Positions 20,858 to 33,459 of a stretch of DNA of 64,000 nucleotides are shown piece after piece. The stretch spans positions 124,001-188,000 of the forward strand of contig NW_022985557.1 of the NCBI RefSeq assembly GCF_010093815.1, given 5' to 3'. Each line of letters starts with the position of its first letter. The first letter of the stretch is position 1. A model generated the notes under the pieces. It did not search any database. It was not told where the DNA came from and saw only the letters and a program-made list of their open reading frames with translations. The position numbers were made by a program, and so were the translations under genes. This DNA is from Pseudovirgaria hyperparasitica. Lineage: Eukaryota > Ascomycota > Dothideomycetes > Acrospermales > Acrospermaceae.

Positions 20858-22356
20858 GATCTCTGACGGGTAAGTCTTTTCCCCCTGATACCCTTCATAT
20901 GTCTCTCCTCATTCCATACCATTCACATTCAACTCTTCCATCATGTTACTCGATGAAAACACAGTGCTGACTTGTCATACATAGGCCCCTTGCGGGTCCA
21001 TCTGCTGCCTCATGTTCTCTCTTCCTCGTCCTGCTGGAGCATTGGTGCCCGGCACCTCGCCTTTAATTCAATCAAGCCTTAAAAAGGGACTATGTCGGAC
21101 TCCAGCCCTCAGCATGGCTCGGCACTTCTTCGTAGTGTTGGGGACTAGTAGCCAGCAATGGTGAAGCCAAGTTCGGGTCTTTTGTATTGAATAGTTGGAT
21201 CTTGTAACGAAGGTTTCCGCTTGTATATATAGAACGATGATACTCTCCTCTCCTACCTACTTCTTTGACCTGACAAGCGTGATGATTTCTTTGTGATATT
21301 CGGCTTCTCCATCGTTGTACTTGCTCCACACTGTCAAACTATCTCGCTTTGTACATACTCACAATGTGTGTCGTTTCGCCCACACCTGGCATTTGCCTAT
21401 GATTCAATACCTTGGTACGAATCACTGGTATTGTCCGTCGAACAGGTTCGTTTGGCCTTCAGTTGCACCCGTAACGAAAACTATCCAGAAAATGTCAAGT
21501 CATCATCACTCAGCTAGCGCCGTGCTCCTAACCGGTCAAATACTGTACACACAAACACAAAAGCATAGTCACCCTGCATTGCTTGACATCTCTTTCAGCA
21601 CACGGGTCCCGTACGACTCATGAATATCTTGGCTTGTACCAACGTGCATCATCGCTCTCCTGAACTAAACAAAACACCCTACGCACAGATATCTAGGACC
21701 ACTCAGGCCTCATACACCAAGATCCATCGTGCTATATCCCATACCGTACGTCTCCGACGTCCCACTTCCTCAGCTCCTGATCCGTCTACTGGATCAAACG
21801 ACTGACTACTCCTCTAGCAAATCTTCATTATGACCACCCACTCTCATAGATGCTTACGCCCTCATCGCGTCCTCGCACATACCCAGACGAGAGCTAGTAG
21901 ACATATCTATCTGTATTTAAGGCAAATTCAACAACATACCTACTTTCGCAAAGCAGATCAGGCAAAACGAGGGGTGCAGCGGCGTAGGCAAGGTCAGCAA
22001 GACCATGAACATGTACCAGTCCCGAGTAGAGCTTGTGGTAAAACAATTGGGCATATCATAAGACCATATGAAGACCGTAAGAGGAGGGTTGAGAAATGGC
22101 GACACGGTTGTATGTCTCTATCTAGCAACCCATTACCTTCTCTGTCTGTAGACTAGCATACTCACGCACGTAGTAGATATGCTAGTTGGCAGTCCAGAGA
22201 CAATACGTCCATGTATTTAGCATTGTACATGATGAGGAAGTCCAGATACCAGACACTCTAGAGACACAAAGATAAATCTTTTGAAGACCAGAGCTTGAGA
22301 CAAAGACCAAGAATATAGTCCCGAGACGAAACTATAACAAGCACACTACCACCACC

Positions 22357-22371
22357 CTCTCTCTCTCTCTC
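22357..22371. repeat. CT microsatellite
   Basis: About seven CT units in the long spacer. Confidence 0.8.
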
Positions 22372-23021
22372 CCTCACGCCATTTCCATTCAAACGAGAGA
22401 AAAAAACGAAGCACAATGACACCAAAGCGAAGTTCTCGCATAAAGAAACCCTCATTATGTATACACTCAATCCACGGATGCCTTTGCAAAAGAGAAAAAT
22501 GTAGCGGCGCATGAATCATACCCTACGCGGAATTGACAATTTGGTGAAGGGGTAGAGATAAACGTATCCCACCCGAGAATCAGGAGATTCGGACTACATA
22601 GGAGAAGTGATAGTTTTTCTAGCACTAGACGTATCTATATATCAAACATAGCATATTACCTGTTTTGCTACAAGGACGTTAAGGTGGGTGTGTAAGTTTG
22701 AGCAGCGTGTGTGCGTTCGGTGGCCGATATAAGGCTGGCGATTACGTCTCTCCAGCTCGATACTGCATGACCGGACGCAGTCTAGTCCAGTCCAAGGCTT
22801 TAACCGAGGAATGGATAGGTGTGGTAGAGACAGGGAAGTACAACAACAGTTCCAGATATCGAACGGACACGTAAAATGGCATGCATTTCTTCTCATCACG
22901 TCAATCTATATCAGTAAGGGACCAGGCTTACGAATCTCCCCTAAACCTCCCCCTAAGCCCCTTTAATTACTCCCCACCTTCACGGCCAAATTTCTTTCCG
23001 TCGAGCACCTCATCCCTTCAA

Positions 23022-24554
23022 TCACTGCGTCTTCTTCTCGCCCTTTGGATGCTTGATTGTCAAGCACCAGATATCCAAGTAATCGCAAATCGTCACAATC
23101 ACATCCACGACCCAACTTCCGTAAACGCCAAAGCCAAGCCCAACACACATGAACACAAATGCAACCTCATACTCCTCGCCCAGCGCACTCGGCCACCCCA
23201 ATTTGCCGCCTCCGATCCCCTTTTCGGCGGTGAAGGACTGGAGGACAGGCCCGAAGCTATCGAGGACGCCGAATAAGAGAGGGAGGATAAGTACATTCTG
23301 CATGGGGAACGGGGACTTGGTGACGTGTGCGGTGATCATCTGGCCTACGCTGTACGCGTTGATGAGTCCGACGTAGAAGACAAATGGCACGAGATGCGAG
23401 TTCAGGATGATAGGGTTCAGGGCCAAGTACATCGGTATCAGTACCCACGCTGTGGCAAACGGTAGCAGGCCAAGCAGCGCGACACGAGTCCTCTCACCCC
23501 TTGCACGCCGTGCTTTGAGCACGTTGTGCGCGGATGTGATGGTGTTGAAGACCAACACAATACTGCCGTACACCATGTACCACTCGTTCCAGGCGAGGTT
23601 GGCGAAGATGGAAGGGATGTAAGAGGATGAGATACCGAGAGTGGACAACATGGGTTGTTGCCAGAAGGAGCCACCCCCGAGGTAGGCGGTGAGCGCGTAG
23701 ACGAAGCAGAGTGTGAGAATACCTTCGACCGGGCCAGAGATTATACCCAGAGTGAGTACATGTGTGTGGTATTCGTCCCAGGTTTGGACGTAGAAAGTTA
23801 GAAGGGCTAGGAGTGTTAGTCTTAGACAGAGCGTATCCTGCGAGATTGGAGATGGTTCTCACATGCAAAGAGCGTCATGACAGTCTTCCAACCTTGTCCG
23901 AGGTTGACTGCAGCTGCGAAGAGCAAGACTTCTAGGGTTGTGTTCAGCGCATCAACGCCTAGGTTCTGTCAGTACGTATTCTCTCATCTGGCTCTAGCCA
24001 ACTAACCATGATCAAACATCTCCCCAAGCGGCCCGCTCTGCCCTGTCCTTCTTGCCTGTGTCCCATCAATCGCATCGAATGTCTGGTACAAGAACAGTCC
24101 AATCGCCCAGCTTGCATATACCCACGGCGGACAGTCCTGGTCGAGTGTGGGATTATACCACAGCATAGTCAAAAAATTAACTATAACGAATGCGAAGCCG
24201 GAGAGAGTGATCTAGATATCATCAGTATGCCATGTATCTTCCTACAACTTTTGATATTCCGCTCTTCCTCTTATCTCTTCTCCTCTCCTCCCGTTTCACC
24301 CCCTCAGTACGCGTTCCCCTCAACTCTCTGATAAAAGTGCAACTTACGAGATTCGGCCTGATCGAACCGTTAGCCACAGCTCTTCTCAATGACCAGATAG
24401 GAATGAATACTCACGCCATACTCATCGGAAACATATTAATAACCACATTGGTGTAAAATGGCTTGAGCACATAGCGGCTCACCAGCGAGTGGTCAACACC
24501 CGAGTACTTGTACTCCTTGAGCCTGTGCAGTTTATCCTGGCGTACATATACCAT
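23022..24554 (-). CDS. CPT1: CDP-choline/ethanolamine:diacylglycerol phosphotransferase
   Basis: Five exons on the minus strand: 24554-24415, 24348-24357 (10 nt), 24211-24007, 23958-23863 and 23806-23022, totalling 411 aa. The CDP-alcohol phosphatidyltransferase signature is complete: D99-G100-xx-A103-R104-x8-G113-x3-D117-x3-D121 in DGTQARRTGQSGPLGEMFDH. About eight to ten hydrophobic helices follow. The enzyme makes phosphatidylcholine or phosphatidylethanolamine from diacylglycerol and CDP-choline/ethanolamine in the ER/Golgi membrane (Kennedy pathway). The start MVYVRQDKLHRLKEYKYSGV is typical of the family. The 10-nt exon encodes PNL and one split codon between MSMA and ITLSG, and without it the frame breaks. 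Choline versus ethanolamine preference cannot be read; fungi often have a single dual-specific enzyme. Confidence 0.93.
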
Positions 24555-25253
24555 CTTGCTTGTCTATATAGTCTGTCGTGTAGTATCTCGACTCGTTAGG
24601 CCCGTCAGGGCTATCCGTCTCGTCGTCTTGCTGTCTCTTAGCTGTTCTTCTTGGCACTGGGGTACGCGGTAAAAGCACGGTAAAAGCGTCGATATAGGAG
24701 ATATGCCGGTACGGTTGCGTGTAGAGTGGTATGGATATGGGCTGCTATGGAACAGCTCGCCGTGTTGTTGTGCGCTGCGCTGTCAAAGAATGCTGATGAC
24801 GTCCCCAGGTTTTCAGGGCCAACTTTTTCCGCGGTTCAGGGACGCGTAAGGTCCACAATGACGTGAGGGTCCGTGCGCAACAGATCCCTGAGAAGCATGT
24901 GAACACACTGCTCGAGACATGTATCCAGAAGGATGTACACGAGTCAGGTCGCATAGAGCTGTCTCTAAATGAATTGTGTTTTCAGTAACTATAAATTGCT
25001 TCAAACGAGGTTGGCTATTTCCCTGACTTAGCAGTGTGGTCGAAGCTATAAGAGCTCCTGAGAAAGACACTGTGCCTATTCTGTCTTACTTCCCAGGCAA
25101 TATCATAAGAGCAAAAATAACAATACAATCTCTTTTCGAATGTCATTTCTCTGTTCCCCGTAGCATGCACCAACCCAACAACCGCCTGACTTGCTCGCCT
25201 GATTGATTCGAACCCAGACTTGAGTAGTGGAAGTACAAACTAACACCCTACGC
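24555..25253. other. intergenic, nothing recognised
   Basis: Promoter side of the phosphotransferase gene and 3' flank of the NIPSNAP gene. It holds only weak frames with no features. Confidence 0.5.
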
Positions 25254-26447
25254 TCAGGCAACTGGACTCCACGGCATCGGTACGAGGATGCTGCTCTTCA
25301 TGTTCTGAATCAAGGGGACCGTCTTGTGAACGGTCTCACCCCAGCCCTCGACGCTCCAGCTCATCTCTCGGCGCTGCTTACGCTCTTCCAGGTTGGCAAA
25401 CTGCCAAAGGTGGTGAACCGTATTGAGATCTCCAACCTGCACGAACCATGCTCCTACGCCCTCCATAACCTCTCTTCGGGCCTTGAGTCCCTTACGCCAG
25501 TGTGTCTCCCATTCAAGTAGATTGCCTGGGTGTAGGGTGTATGATCGCAGCTCGAAGAGCCCGCCAAGCTGTCTTGGAGGTGTTGTAGGCCAGAACGAGA
25601 ATTCTTGCATCAACGACGTCTTCTTGCTGTGGATGAGGGTCTTGAGCTTACGCTCAAGATCAGGGTATTCTGGGTGATGATGTATGGCGTTCAACGATCC
25701 GTGATAACCAGCATATTTCTGGTATTCCCAGATATGTACTGCATATTGACGTTAGCTCGCGAAGATCCATAAACCAATTTTTAAGCACGATTATTTCACT
25801 TACCAAATGTATCACAGTCTCCAACTTCTGTCCTCCAACTGCCCACCAAATTGACTTTGTTCTCGGGTGCAGAAGCGACTTTGGGATACCACTTGCCGAC
25901 CAGCTCCATGTACTCTTCCACTTTCTCGGGCTTTACTTCGTGAAAGACGATCGAATGAACATATTTGCCGCGGGCGAGGACTTGTGAGAAGCTTCGCTCG
26001 ATGTCTTTCTCAAGCTCTCGTCCCTCGGGGGTCCCATAGATGAGCTTCGATAGCGGACCGTTCTTCTTGCCAGCGCTTTCTTGTTCTTCACGCTCGCGGG
26101 CTTCTTCTACGTTTACAAAATGATGTGAGCCAGCGGTCTTTACAGAAGCTTGGGGGTTAGGGGACTGGAATATCTGCATCCAGGTCCGTAGAAGTATACA
26201 CAGATTCATGCCTAGACGCAGACACAGAGAACGACCCACTTTCTTGTTGCTCCTTCCTTTTCTGGGCCTCGATTAAGCCATCACGGAACTGCTTCAGTCG
26301 TTCGTCGAATTGGGCAGCACCGTCCGGGGTGATCTCAGCGAGCGCAGGAGGACGATGAGCTGAGAGCTGTGCAGTGGATGACAGGGGCCGTGTAAGGGAA
26401 GACTTCGCACTTGTCCGAAGACGAGAAACGAGTTGACGTGACAGCAT
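25254..26447 (-). CDS. NIPSNAP-family mitochondrial protein
   Basis: Three exons on the minus strand. The second junction is secure: exon ending 25804 (GTAAGT donor) joined to 25738-25254 across a 65-nt intron, restoring DTFVHIWEYQKYAGYHGS. The first junction is uncertain. The N-terminal frame (MLSRQLVSRLRTSAK, likely mitochondrial presequence) must switch frame near 26164-26226 to reach SPNPQASVKTAG; a weak GTGTCT donor at 26225 with acceptors at 26165 or 26174 would do it. The core, with GRELEKDIERSF, SIVFHEVKPEK, NKVNLVGSWRTEVGD and LGGLFELRSYTLHPGNLLEW, contains the two ferredoxin-like NIPSNAP domains. The family is linked to mitochondrial matrix/outer-surface signalling and mitophagy in animals, and its fungal role is unclear. 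Length is about 380-410 aa depending on the first splice. Confidence 0.85.
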
Positions 26448-27843
26448 CTTGACTGAGAGTAAGAAGTGAAAGCAGGTCAAGAGCTGCTGAACGGAGAGGG
26501 AACGGTTGGGGATGGAGCTTAAGCAGCGGAGCACGAACGAGGCCGATCAGAGCTCGAAATGTGGGTGAGAAGGGCACGGAGCCACAAGAAAACAAGTAGA
26601 GGTCGTGTGTAATGGTAATGAACGAGTCGAATGCGAGAGAAATGTAATTGGGAAGAGGAGAGGAACAGATAGACGATGCCTACGTCTTGATCTCTTGGAC
26701 GAACGAGTCGCGGTAACGACAACGAGGGTGGAGGTAAATGCCCGGTATTGTATATCAGTCTAACCCGATCTGAGCTGATCCATTCACGCAGACCCACCTG
26801 CGCCTCGATCCACACACACACACACGGACGCGAGCCTGATCCATCTGCGTCACTAATTTACTGGGTACTGTAGGTAAGGTACTATTAAGGTTCCTGGTAC
26901 TGATGGGCGCTCCGGTAGTGGTAGTGCATGAAATAGCACTGCGAGGGCTCGTGTAGGGCCATACACAGATAGACGCGGGCTTTCATCAACGCAATACATC
27001 CAACTATTGGCCTGTTCAGGTATAGAATGACAAAGACGAAATAGAGCGCTTTTCATTTGTGGCCGGCCATGTGGTCTGGGGTATCATGCAACCCCGCAAT
27101 TCGCTAACAACGGCCTCAGCCGCTTCCAACCCACCCACCAGTTCTTTTCCCAGCATGTCAGCAATAGCAATACACGGGCATACTAGAACAACCAGAGACT
27201 GCTATCGAATATCAAGCTATACCGGGCCTTATTTATCTTGGGTTCAACCTGTTGTACGAAACGAATGATCAGGGACGTGTTACGGAGTGCTTGCATCGCC
27301 CGATGGCTGTACCCGGCCGGGAAGGCAATTTCATAGACAGTGTATCAAGTATACGCAATATGGATTGTTTCCCAACTAGCGAGGCCTCAGCCTGCTATCA
27401 AGATACATATAGACGCTATAGATGCATTCCAGGTCCACATAGCAGCGAGGGAAGAACGAGCTCAGCACAAGTGCCCACTTCCACGCTATGCTGCTGGAAT
27501 ATCAAAACAATGCATCGTGTCCTGCTCCCAGCGACGATGCAGCTTTGACAAGAAAAGCCTAAAAAAACTCGTCACACAAGGTCCACTCCATCCCCAGACT
27601 CCAAGTATGCACGGTACCCCCTACGCCGTTCCACCTGTATGCTCCAAGGCTGGAGAGAACAACCCATTCCTGACGCCGAGATGCCCGATATGAGCCCCAA
27701 TAAAGTAGAACATGCCAAAGCAGAGATGATTCTGTCATCACTCTCCGCTTGTTCAGCAGGCAAAGGTTTGAATGCTGGTTGTAAGACTAGGGTTGTATGC
27801 GAGAGCTATCACCAGCAGCAGTAGAGTTCCTGGCACACCCTGA
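26448..27843. other. intergenic with a CA microsatellite
   Basis: About 1.4 kb between NIPSNAP and the Ash1-type gene. A (CA)n tract of about seven to eight units lies at 26811-26825. Other frames (27059-27760) lack recognisable content. Confidence 0.45.
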
Positions 27844-30700
27844 TCAATGCGGCCGCATGATGTTCGAAGGACGGACATTGGCCTTCGATACCTTTCCCGT
27901 CTTTGCCGTCTTCGCAGTTTTCATGACTTTTGTAGATTTCGGAAGTCTCGAATGGATCATTTTGACCTTTTTTATGTAGGTCCGCTTTTTTATAGCAGGG
28001 TTGGCAGTATTCTTACGAGCTGCAGTCTTGGACGTCTTGAGGACTGGTAAAGCTCTGATCTCGTTCTGCAGCTGCTCAGCGAGCTCGTTCGCAGTCTTGT
28101 CGGAGCCTGGAGTCGGCTCATCGTCATCAGTGTCGGACATGACAAAATCCTCTTCTTCATCCTCAGACTCGGTATTCCTGAGGATGTTCAATGCTTTGAA
28201 GAAGTTACTGATCTTCTTCTGACGAGGACTCAATCTCGTACCCGCAGTGAGATTGGTTGTCATCGTCAATTTCTCACGCTTCTTTTCATATGCCTTGGAA
28301 GCAACACCGGATTTGATTACGGGCTGACTAGCTGACTTGGCGGGCTTGCTGGCAGTCTTTTCAGCTTTGGTTTTCTTAAGTGTTTTCGATTGAGCAGCTT
28401 TCGGTTCCACAGCTTTCGAAGGCTCCTTGGTGGGCTTCATGGCCCTCGAAGATGTTAAACGTTTTCGTGCAGCTGCTTTCTTCTTCTCGGCCGCCTTCTT
28501 GACTATCTCTGCGCGCCGAGTGGCCTCGTTCCTACTGGCATCCTGACGGCGGGCACGTTGTTTCACCTCTTCGGCGTGGCGTGCTGTAGCACGTGCTTCA
28601 CGGCTTGCCGACTGAGAAGCTTTCTTTGGGCTAATGGCATCAGCAGCAACCGCAGGTGCCATGAGTGCTTTCTTCGAAATCTTTGAAGTCACCGATTTGG
28701 TCTCTGTATGCGTGTCCTTGTTGCCACGCTGTTTTTTGGTAGCAACGCCACCTAGCGACGCCATCCCTTCAAATGCAGCTTGAGCAGTCCGTTTGACGCC
28801 CTTAGCAACTTTTGCCACTTTAGTAACCATGTCTTTAAGACGAGCACCGTCCCTTGGACGAGGACCAAGGATTCCACGGCAGTTATCAGCTCCACATCTG
28901 CAGTCTTGTTTCCAGCCCTCACTGAACGCTCTGCCGGCTGGTAAGTCTGGTGGATTTACAAGAGGGATTTGAAACTTACTCAAAATTGTAGTCATAAGTC
29001 AGCTCGTGACCGGCGGGGATATGGCCATCTTTGGCGAAGAGAGCCATGCGAGGCTTCCCGCGGACCAACCACATGATCATCTCGCAGTTGGGGTCGCAGG
29101 AATGATTTACGAAGCGTGCCATTGACCCCTTGGTGGCATCAATGATCAAGCCGCCATCAAACGTCATCAGATAGTAGCACTTGTGTGTGTGTCAGTGTCA
29201 GCTCCTGATGAGAGTAACTTTGAAATTTACCTCGTTATTTTTGTACTCCTTGCGCATGCGCCTGTCGCATTCAGTCTGATCGATCATTTCTCCGGTGTAT
29301 TCCATAATGATTTGACCAGGTCGGAAAGAGCGCATTGCGCGCACACCATATCCGCGATCTTGAGTTTTGACCACTTCTACGCCGATATCGTACATGTTGC
29401 CCCTTCGTCCTTGGGTTGAAACGCGAGCCTCTAGACCTGCGAAAGGCCTGTTGTTACAGTTGTCTTTACCTGGCTTGCAATTCTTGTCGTCACATTCGAA
29501 GTTCATAACCGCGTTGAGGCAGCTATCGGGATCACATAGCTCTTGACATTCGCACATAGAAATGGCTTCTTGCTTCTTCCTTGTACATAATCTCTGGTAG
29601 GCTTCGCGGGAATCATCATCGACAGCACGGTCTGGACCATATTAGTGTACGCGCGGTAATCACAGCGGTGCAGACTCACTCTTAGAAAGTATTTTCCAGC
29701 CTTCGACTCTTTCCCCTCGAGGAAGTGGATTGAGAATTTCCCGTGGTAACTTAAAGTCCCTTTCTTGCATAATGACTTTTGCGCCATGGAACATGGGAAG
29801 AGGAAACCAATCGGAGCCTTTGCGCGGAGGCTGTGGAGTCTCTCCAGCCTTTGACTTCTTTGCGCGGGCATTCTTGTCTGAATAGTCTTTCTCAGGGTCT
29901 GCACGTTGCCCTATGTAGATACCCTCGCTGACAATTCGATATTTCTGCTTTTTTGCTTGTGTGGCAGGTTTTGGAGTGGGTTCCGGGGTTGTGGCCGCGG
30001 TCGCGGTCGCAGGGGACTCTGTGGTCGCTGCACGAGCACGCTTTGTCGGAGTTCGCGGTGCTGCGTCAGCCTTCTCCGACAAACTCGGTCGCGTTTGAGG
30101 CTTCGTGGATGGTCGGACAGCATTCGTGCGTGATCCGATAGTTTTTGACGTTGCTGACGTCGCCGCAGCTACTGCATTAGTGGTCGCTTCCTTCACAAGA
30201 TCCAAACGCGAGGAAGTTCGCCTTAGATTCTTGTCTGAGGTGTCAGTGCTGACTGTATTGACTTGACTGCTGGCAGGACGCGGTCGAGGTGACGTGTCGA
30301 GTTTCCAGTAATCACCAAGCGAACTCGCTAGAACTTTATCGTCGGTGCTTGTGTAGTCTTGCACTGGAGGGGGTACTTCTGGGGCCTTAGGAGTAGCTTC
30401 AGCAGCCTCAGCCTGCATGCGAAGGTACCGAAGCGGAGTGTGAATGTTCGTGCCAGCGAGAACTTGTAGATTGTAGGATCCTACACTATGGCGGGCGCGT
30501 GAGCTACGGCGTTGGTCGAGTGGCGGCTCGTCTTTGTTCGCGTCGGCAATATCGCTCGGCCCTGAAGACAGGCTTGTCGGTGGAGTGGACGAGCCATGCT
30601 TAACGCGAATGGAGTCGTCAGTGGCATCGCCTAAGTTAAATGAGCCAGAGGAGACAGTAGATGCCCTCTGCTGGCGATCTTCGCTCATCTCAAGCTCCAT
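27844..30700 (-). CDS. ASH1: Ash1-type histone H3K36 methyltransferase (AWS-SET-postSET)
   Basis: Four exons on the minus strand: 30700-29680, 29631-29231, 29179-28980 and 28930-27844, totalling 902 aa. Introns are 48-51 nt. Residues 1-340 are Ser/Thr/Ala-rich and disordered. The AWS zinc module (CECQELCDPDSC, FECDDKNCKPGKDNC) covers about 367-405. The SET domain follows, with RGYGVRAMRSFRPGQIIMEY, RFVNHSCDPNC (about 496-506) and YDYNF, and then a post-SET CRCGADNCRG (about 551-560). The order AWS-SET-postSET with the Ash1-like insert indicates nuclear H3K36 methylation. The last 340 residues are unusual: Lys/Ala-rich, histone H1-like, with an acidic patch ESEDEEEDF and SDTDDDE. The start at 30700 (MELEMSEDRQQ) is chosen over an in-frame extension to 30874 that looks like leader. 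Confidence 0.9.
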
Positions 30701-32940
30701 ACTGTGATGTGAGGCTTGCAACGCCGAAGTGTCGCGAACAAACACGTTTGAGAAGGCTTGAGAATGAGAAAGGACAAACGCGCTAATAAAGCAGGAAGGG
30801 GTGTGAAACGTTCGGGAGACGATACTTTCACGCCAAATAGTCCTGCACCAAAACTCGGAGTGGTGGTGCAGCACTCACGGAGTTGAGGTGTGGAAGTGAT
30901 GTTGATTTGCGAACAGTGGATGGGAGGAGGACGGAGGACGGACGGAGGTTAGTGGTGCGCGGAGAAAGCCTGGGGCTTTCATCCATAACATCGTTTGTAG
31001 CTAGCTCTACCTGAGGAATATGGGCCTGAGACATGCCTTACTTCGCTTCACCTTCATCAAGAACTAGTTCTTGGCTATTTATAAGACTATTGGGCCTGTT
31101 TGCTCTCGAGTGTCTTGGTTTGTCTTCATTGATAACTATATATATCGCCATCGCATGCTATGGGTTAATGGAATGAAGGCACCCCTGAATGATATGATAT
31201 TCATGACCAGCCGTCACTTATAACACGTAATCACACGTGTCTTTCATCCTGAGGCATACCATTATGTTTACAGAGGTCCCAATATCGGGCCGTACCAATG
31301 GTATGGACGCGTCTTAGCACCGTCCTGCTTAGGAATCTTTGCCGTGCTCTGCATCAGTGCGAACACACTCCAATACTTTTAGCCAAGCACGATTGAAGGC
31401 AACATCAATGAGCGGTAATGATACCTAAACTTTCAGGGTTCTACAATATTTGACTGCCGTGATACACCAAGTGAGCCATATTCCTCTTCCAACGTCGTTC
31501 AAGTATGTTCCGTAGTCACCCATTTAGTGAACCTGGATCCATTCATTCTTTCTCGTTCTCTAAGTACTTTTTATATGGGGAAGTACAGTATATCCTGATT
31601 GGAGTTGATTTTCCCCTTCCATTGCTATCGTATTTTCGCAGCAGGACCATCCTTCTCGACTGTGCTGGGAATGTAATGAAATTGTTGCACTGGGAGAATT
31701 CTAATGCCATACGAAACTTTTCCTAATCACAACATTCAATCTTCGCCCGGACGGGGACGTTATTGCAACACTCGGAAAAGGTCACCACTCAGAGCGATTC
31801 ATAGCGAGGGTGGAGATGTGGCACCAGCGAAGCGTTTAGGTAGATCGTGGACGTGCCATGTCCAGCTTTAGCCAACAACATTAATCAACTATCTATTCAG
31901 ATCAGTTTTGACAAGGTGTCGTTTCACCAATTCAGTCTTGGTACCCGATTTCCGCAATACACTTGTTGTGTACTGTACCTGCTTCATTGGCCCAAACAGA
32001 GCGCAATACATCAGCCCGGATAATTAGCCAAGTGTTACCATATAAACCGCTGGATGTATGTGTGATTTATGGGAATTCACTCGCAAGGACTCCTACTGGG
32101 TCAAAAGGGGGGGCAGCAATGCACTCTTAATTTCCACGTAAACGGGCTGCTCGGCTGCGCTGGTGGGTGGGAGTCACTGATGTTCTCCCAGACCGGGACT
32201 CAGACGACTGGACGAGCGTACCTTGCCGTTGCCACCACAAAGATACAATAATAGTACATCATTAAGCATCACTCTGACAAGTCTCTGTTCTTTCTGCTGG
32301 AAAAACACTTCCCGTGGCCTACGAAACCTTCACGAATCGAATGCAGCAGGCTTTACTATCACTCATCCAATGACTAAAATCTGCATGTCAGGCCACACTG
32401 AGGCATTTAGAAGGAAGCTCAAGAGAAGAGGACCGTTACACGCTTTAGAGAAGTCTCAGATCCGACAAAGATAAGAGGCAAAACGTAAAAACCTCCCTCA
32501 GAATACTACCGCATCAGAGGGTATTTTGTACACTGTAAGTAATCACTTTTATACATCGGGCCTGATACTGATCCTACACTTTGAAAAGTGATATAGCTGC
32601 ATCAAAATAGATTCAGATCGTGATTATAAGTCCAGGCAGACATTCTAGGAGAATTTGCATTTGATGAAAGGATCTGTGCTCATTCCACTTTGAGATTCAC
32701 AAACGTGGGCCAAAAGCTCAGTCTTAGCACCTATAGACCAGCGACCGTTCTCAAATCTACCAGGATATTATCTGATCAGAATCATATTCCATCGGAGTTA
32801 TGGCCCGGAAGGCCATCATCGAAACGCTCAAATTGGACATCGGACTTGAAACACCCACCGCTTCTAGCGAGAACTATCCATCCTAGATTTCCAATGACTT
32901 CCTCAACTTGTCCGAACAAACAGGCAAACATGCAACAAAA
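30701..32940. other. long intergenic region, nothing recognised
   Basis: About 2.2 kb between two minus-strand genes. A 68-aa frame at 30828-31034 is probably leader sequence of the Ash1-type gene. The rest has balanced composition with no repeats or RNA genes that I can see. Confidence 0.45.
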
Positions 32941-33459
32941 CTACACTGCACCCGACTTTCGCCTTTCGACCTCTTTTGCCAACACATTGGTGTCCCAAAA
33001 CGCCTTTCCTTCGTAAATGATGAGTCCATCAGTACCCGCCCCCTCGACTGCTGGGCCCACGAAGAACAGCATCAACCTCGGCACCACAATCACTTCTCCT
33101 TCGATCGGATGCGCAAGCTCGATCTCAATCTCAACATCCCATACGAGTAGATCACATATCCTGCCTGACGTATCAGGGGTGTCTTTAATGACTCGGAGGG
33201 TCTTGTATCTGTGGTTCAAGGTCTTGAAGCTCCCGAAGAGGGTGACGATCCACTTCCAGATCGTTTCTCCACCGTTGTATACTTTTCCATCTCCATTGTA
33301 GAAGACACTGTCCTTTGCGTACCATTGCAGATAAGAGGTTTCATAGTCGAGTGAATGGATCACTTTGACATATTTGCTGATGAATGACACTGCTGCTGGG
33401 TCGCTTTGTGAGGTGTCGCCCGTCGATGCATAAGATCCAATGTAGCCAATCTCAGCCAT
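32941..33459 (-). CDS. SnoaL/NTF2-like small protein
   Basis: Single exon of 172 aa from MAEIGYIGSYASTGDTS. The pattern fits the NTF2-like cone fold: a helix (AAVSFISKYVKVIHS), then YLQWYAKDSVFYNGDGKVYNG and WKWIVTLFGSFKTLNHRYK, followed by long beta strands (DLLVWDVEIEIEL, EVIVVPRLMLFFV) and a final GLIIYEGKAFWD. Such proteins are isomerases, hydrolases or dehydratases in secondary metabolism, or binding proteins; no catalytic residues can be named with confidence. The upstream in-frame extension (to 33573) lacks family features, so the ATG at 33459 is preferred. The gene stands alone between long spacers. Confidence 0.7.
   Translation of the reverse strand: MAEIGYIGSYASTGDTSQSDPAAVSFISKYVKVIHSLDYETSYLQWYAKDSVFYNGDGKVYNGGETIWKWIVTLFGSFKTLNHRYKTLRVIKDTPDTSGRICDLLVWDVEIEIELAHPIEGEVIVVPRLMLFFVGPAVEGAGTDGLIIYEGKAFWDTNVLAKEVERRKSGAV

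Larger units (their letters stand above)
20820..23021. other. long intergenic region, two CT microsatellites
   Basis: About 2.2 kb with no supported gene. Scattered 60-110 aa frames (for example 21830-22156) show no family features. The CT repeats are listed separately. The right end is the 3' flank of the phosphotransferase gene. Confidence 0.45.

Noticed and set aside
21830-22156. 108-aa plus-strand frame
   Set aside because: Arg/His-rich composition of a chance frame; the opposite strand also has an open frame with no features.
25190-25230. tRNA-like GATTCGAACCCAGACTT on the plus strand
   Set aside because: Resembles a T-arm in antisense, but no matching acceptor or anticodon arms can be folded nearby.
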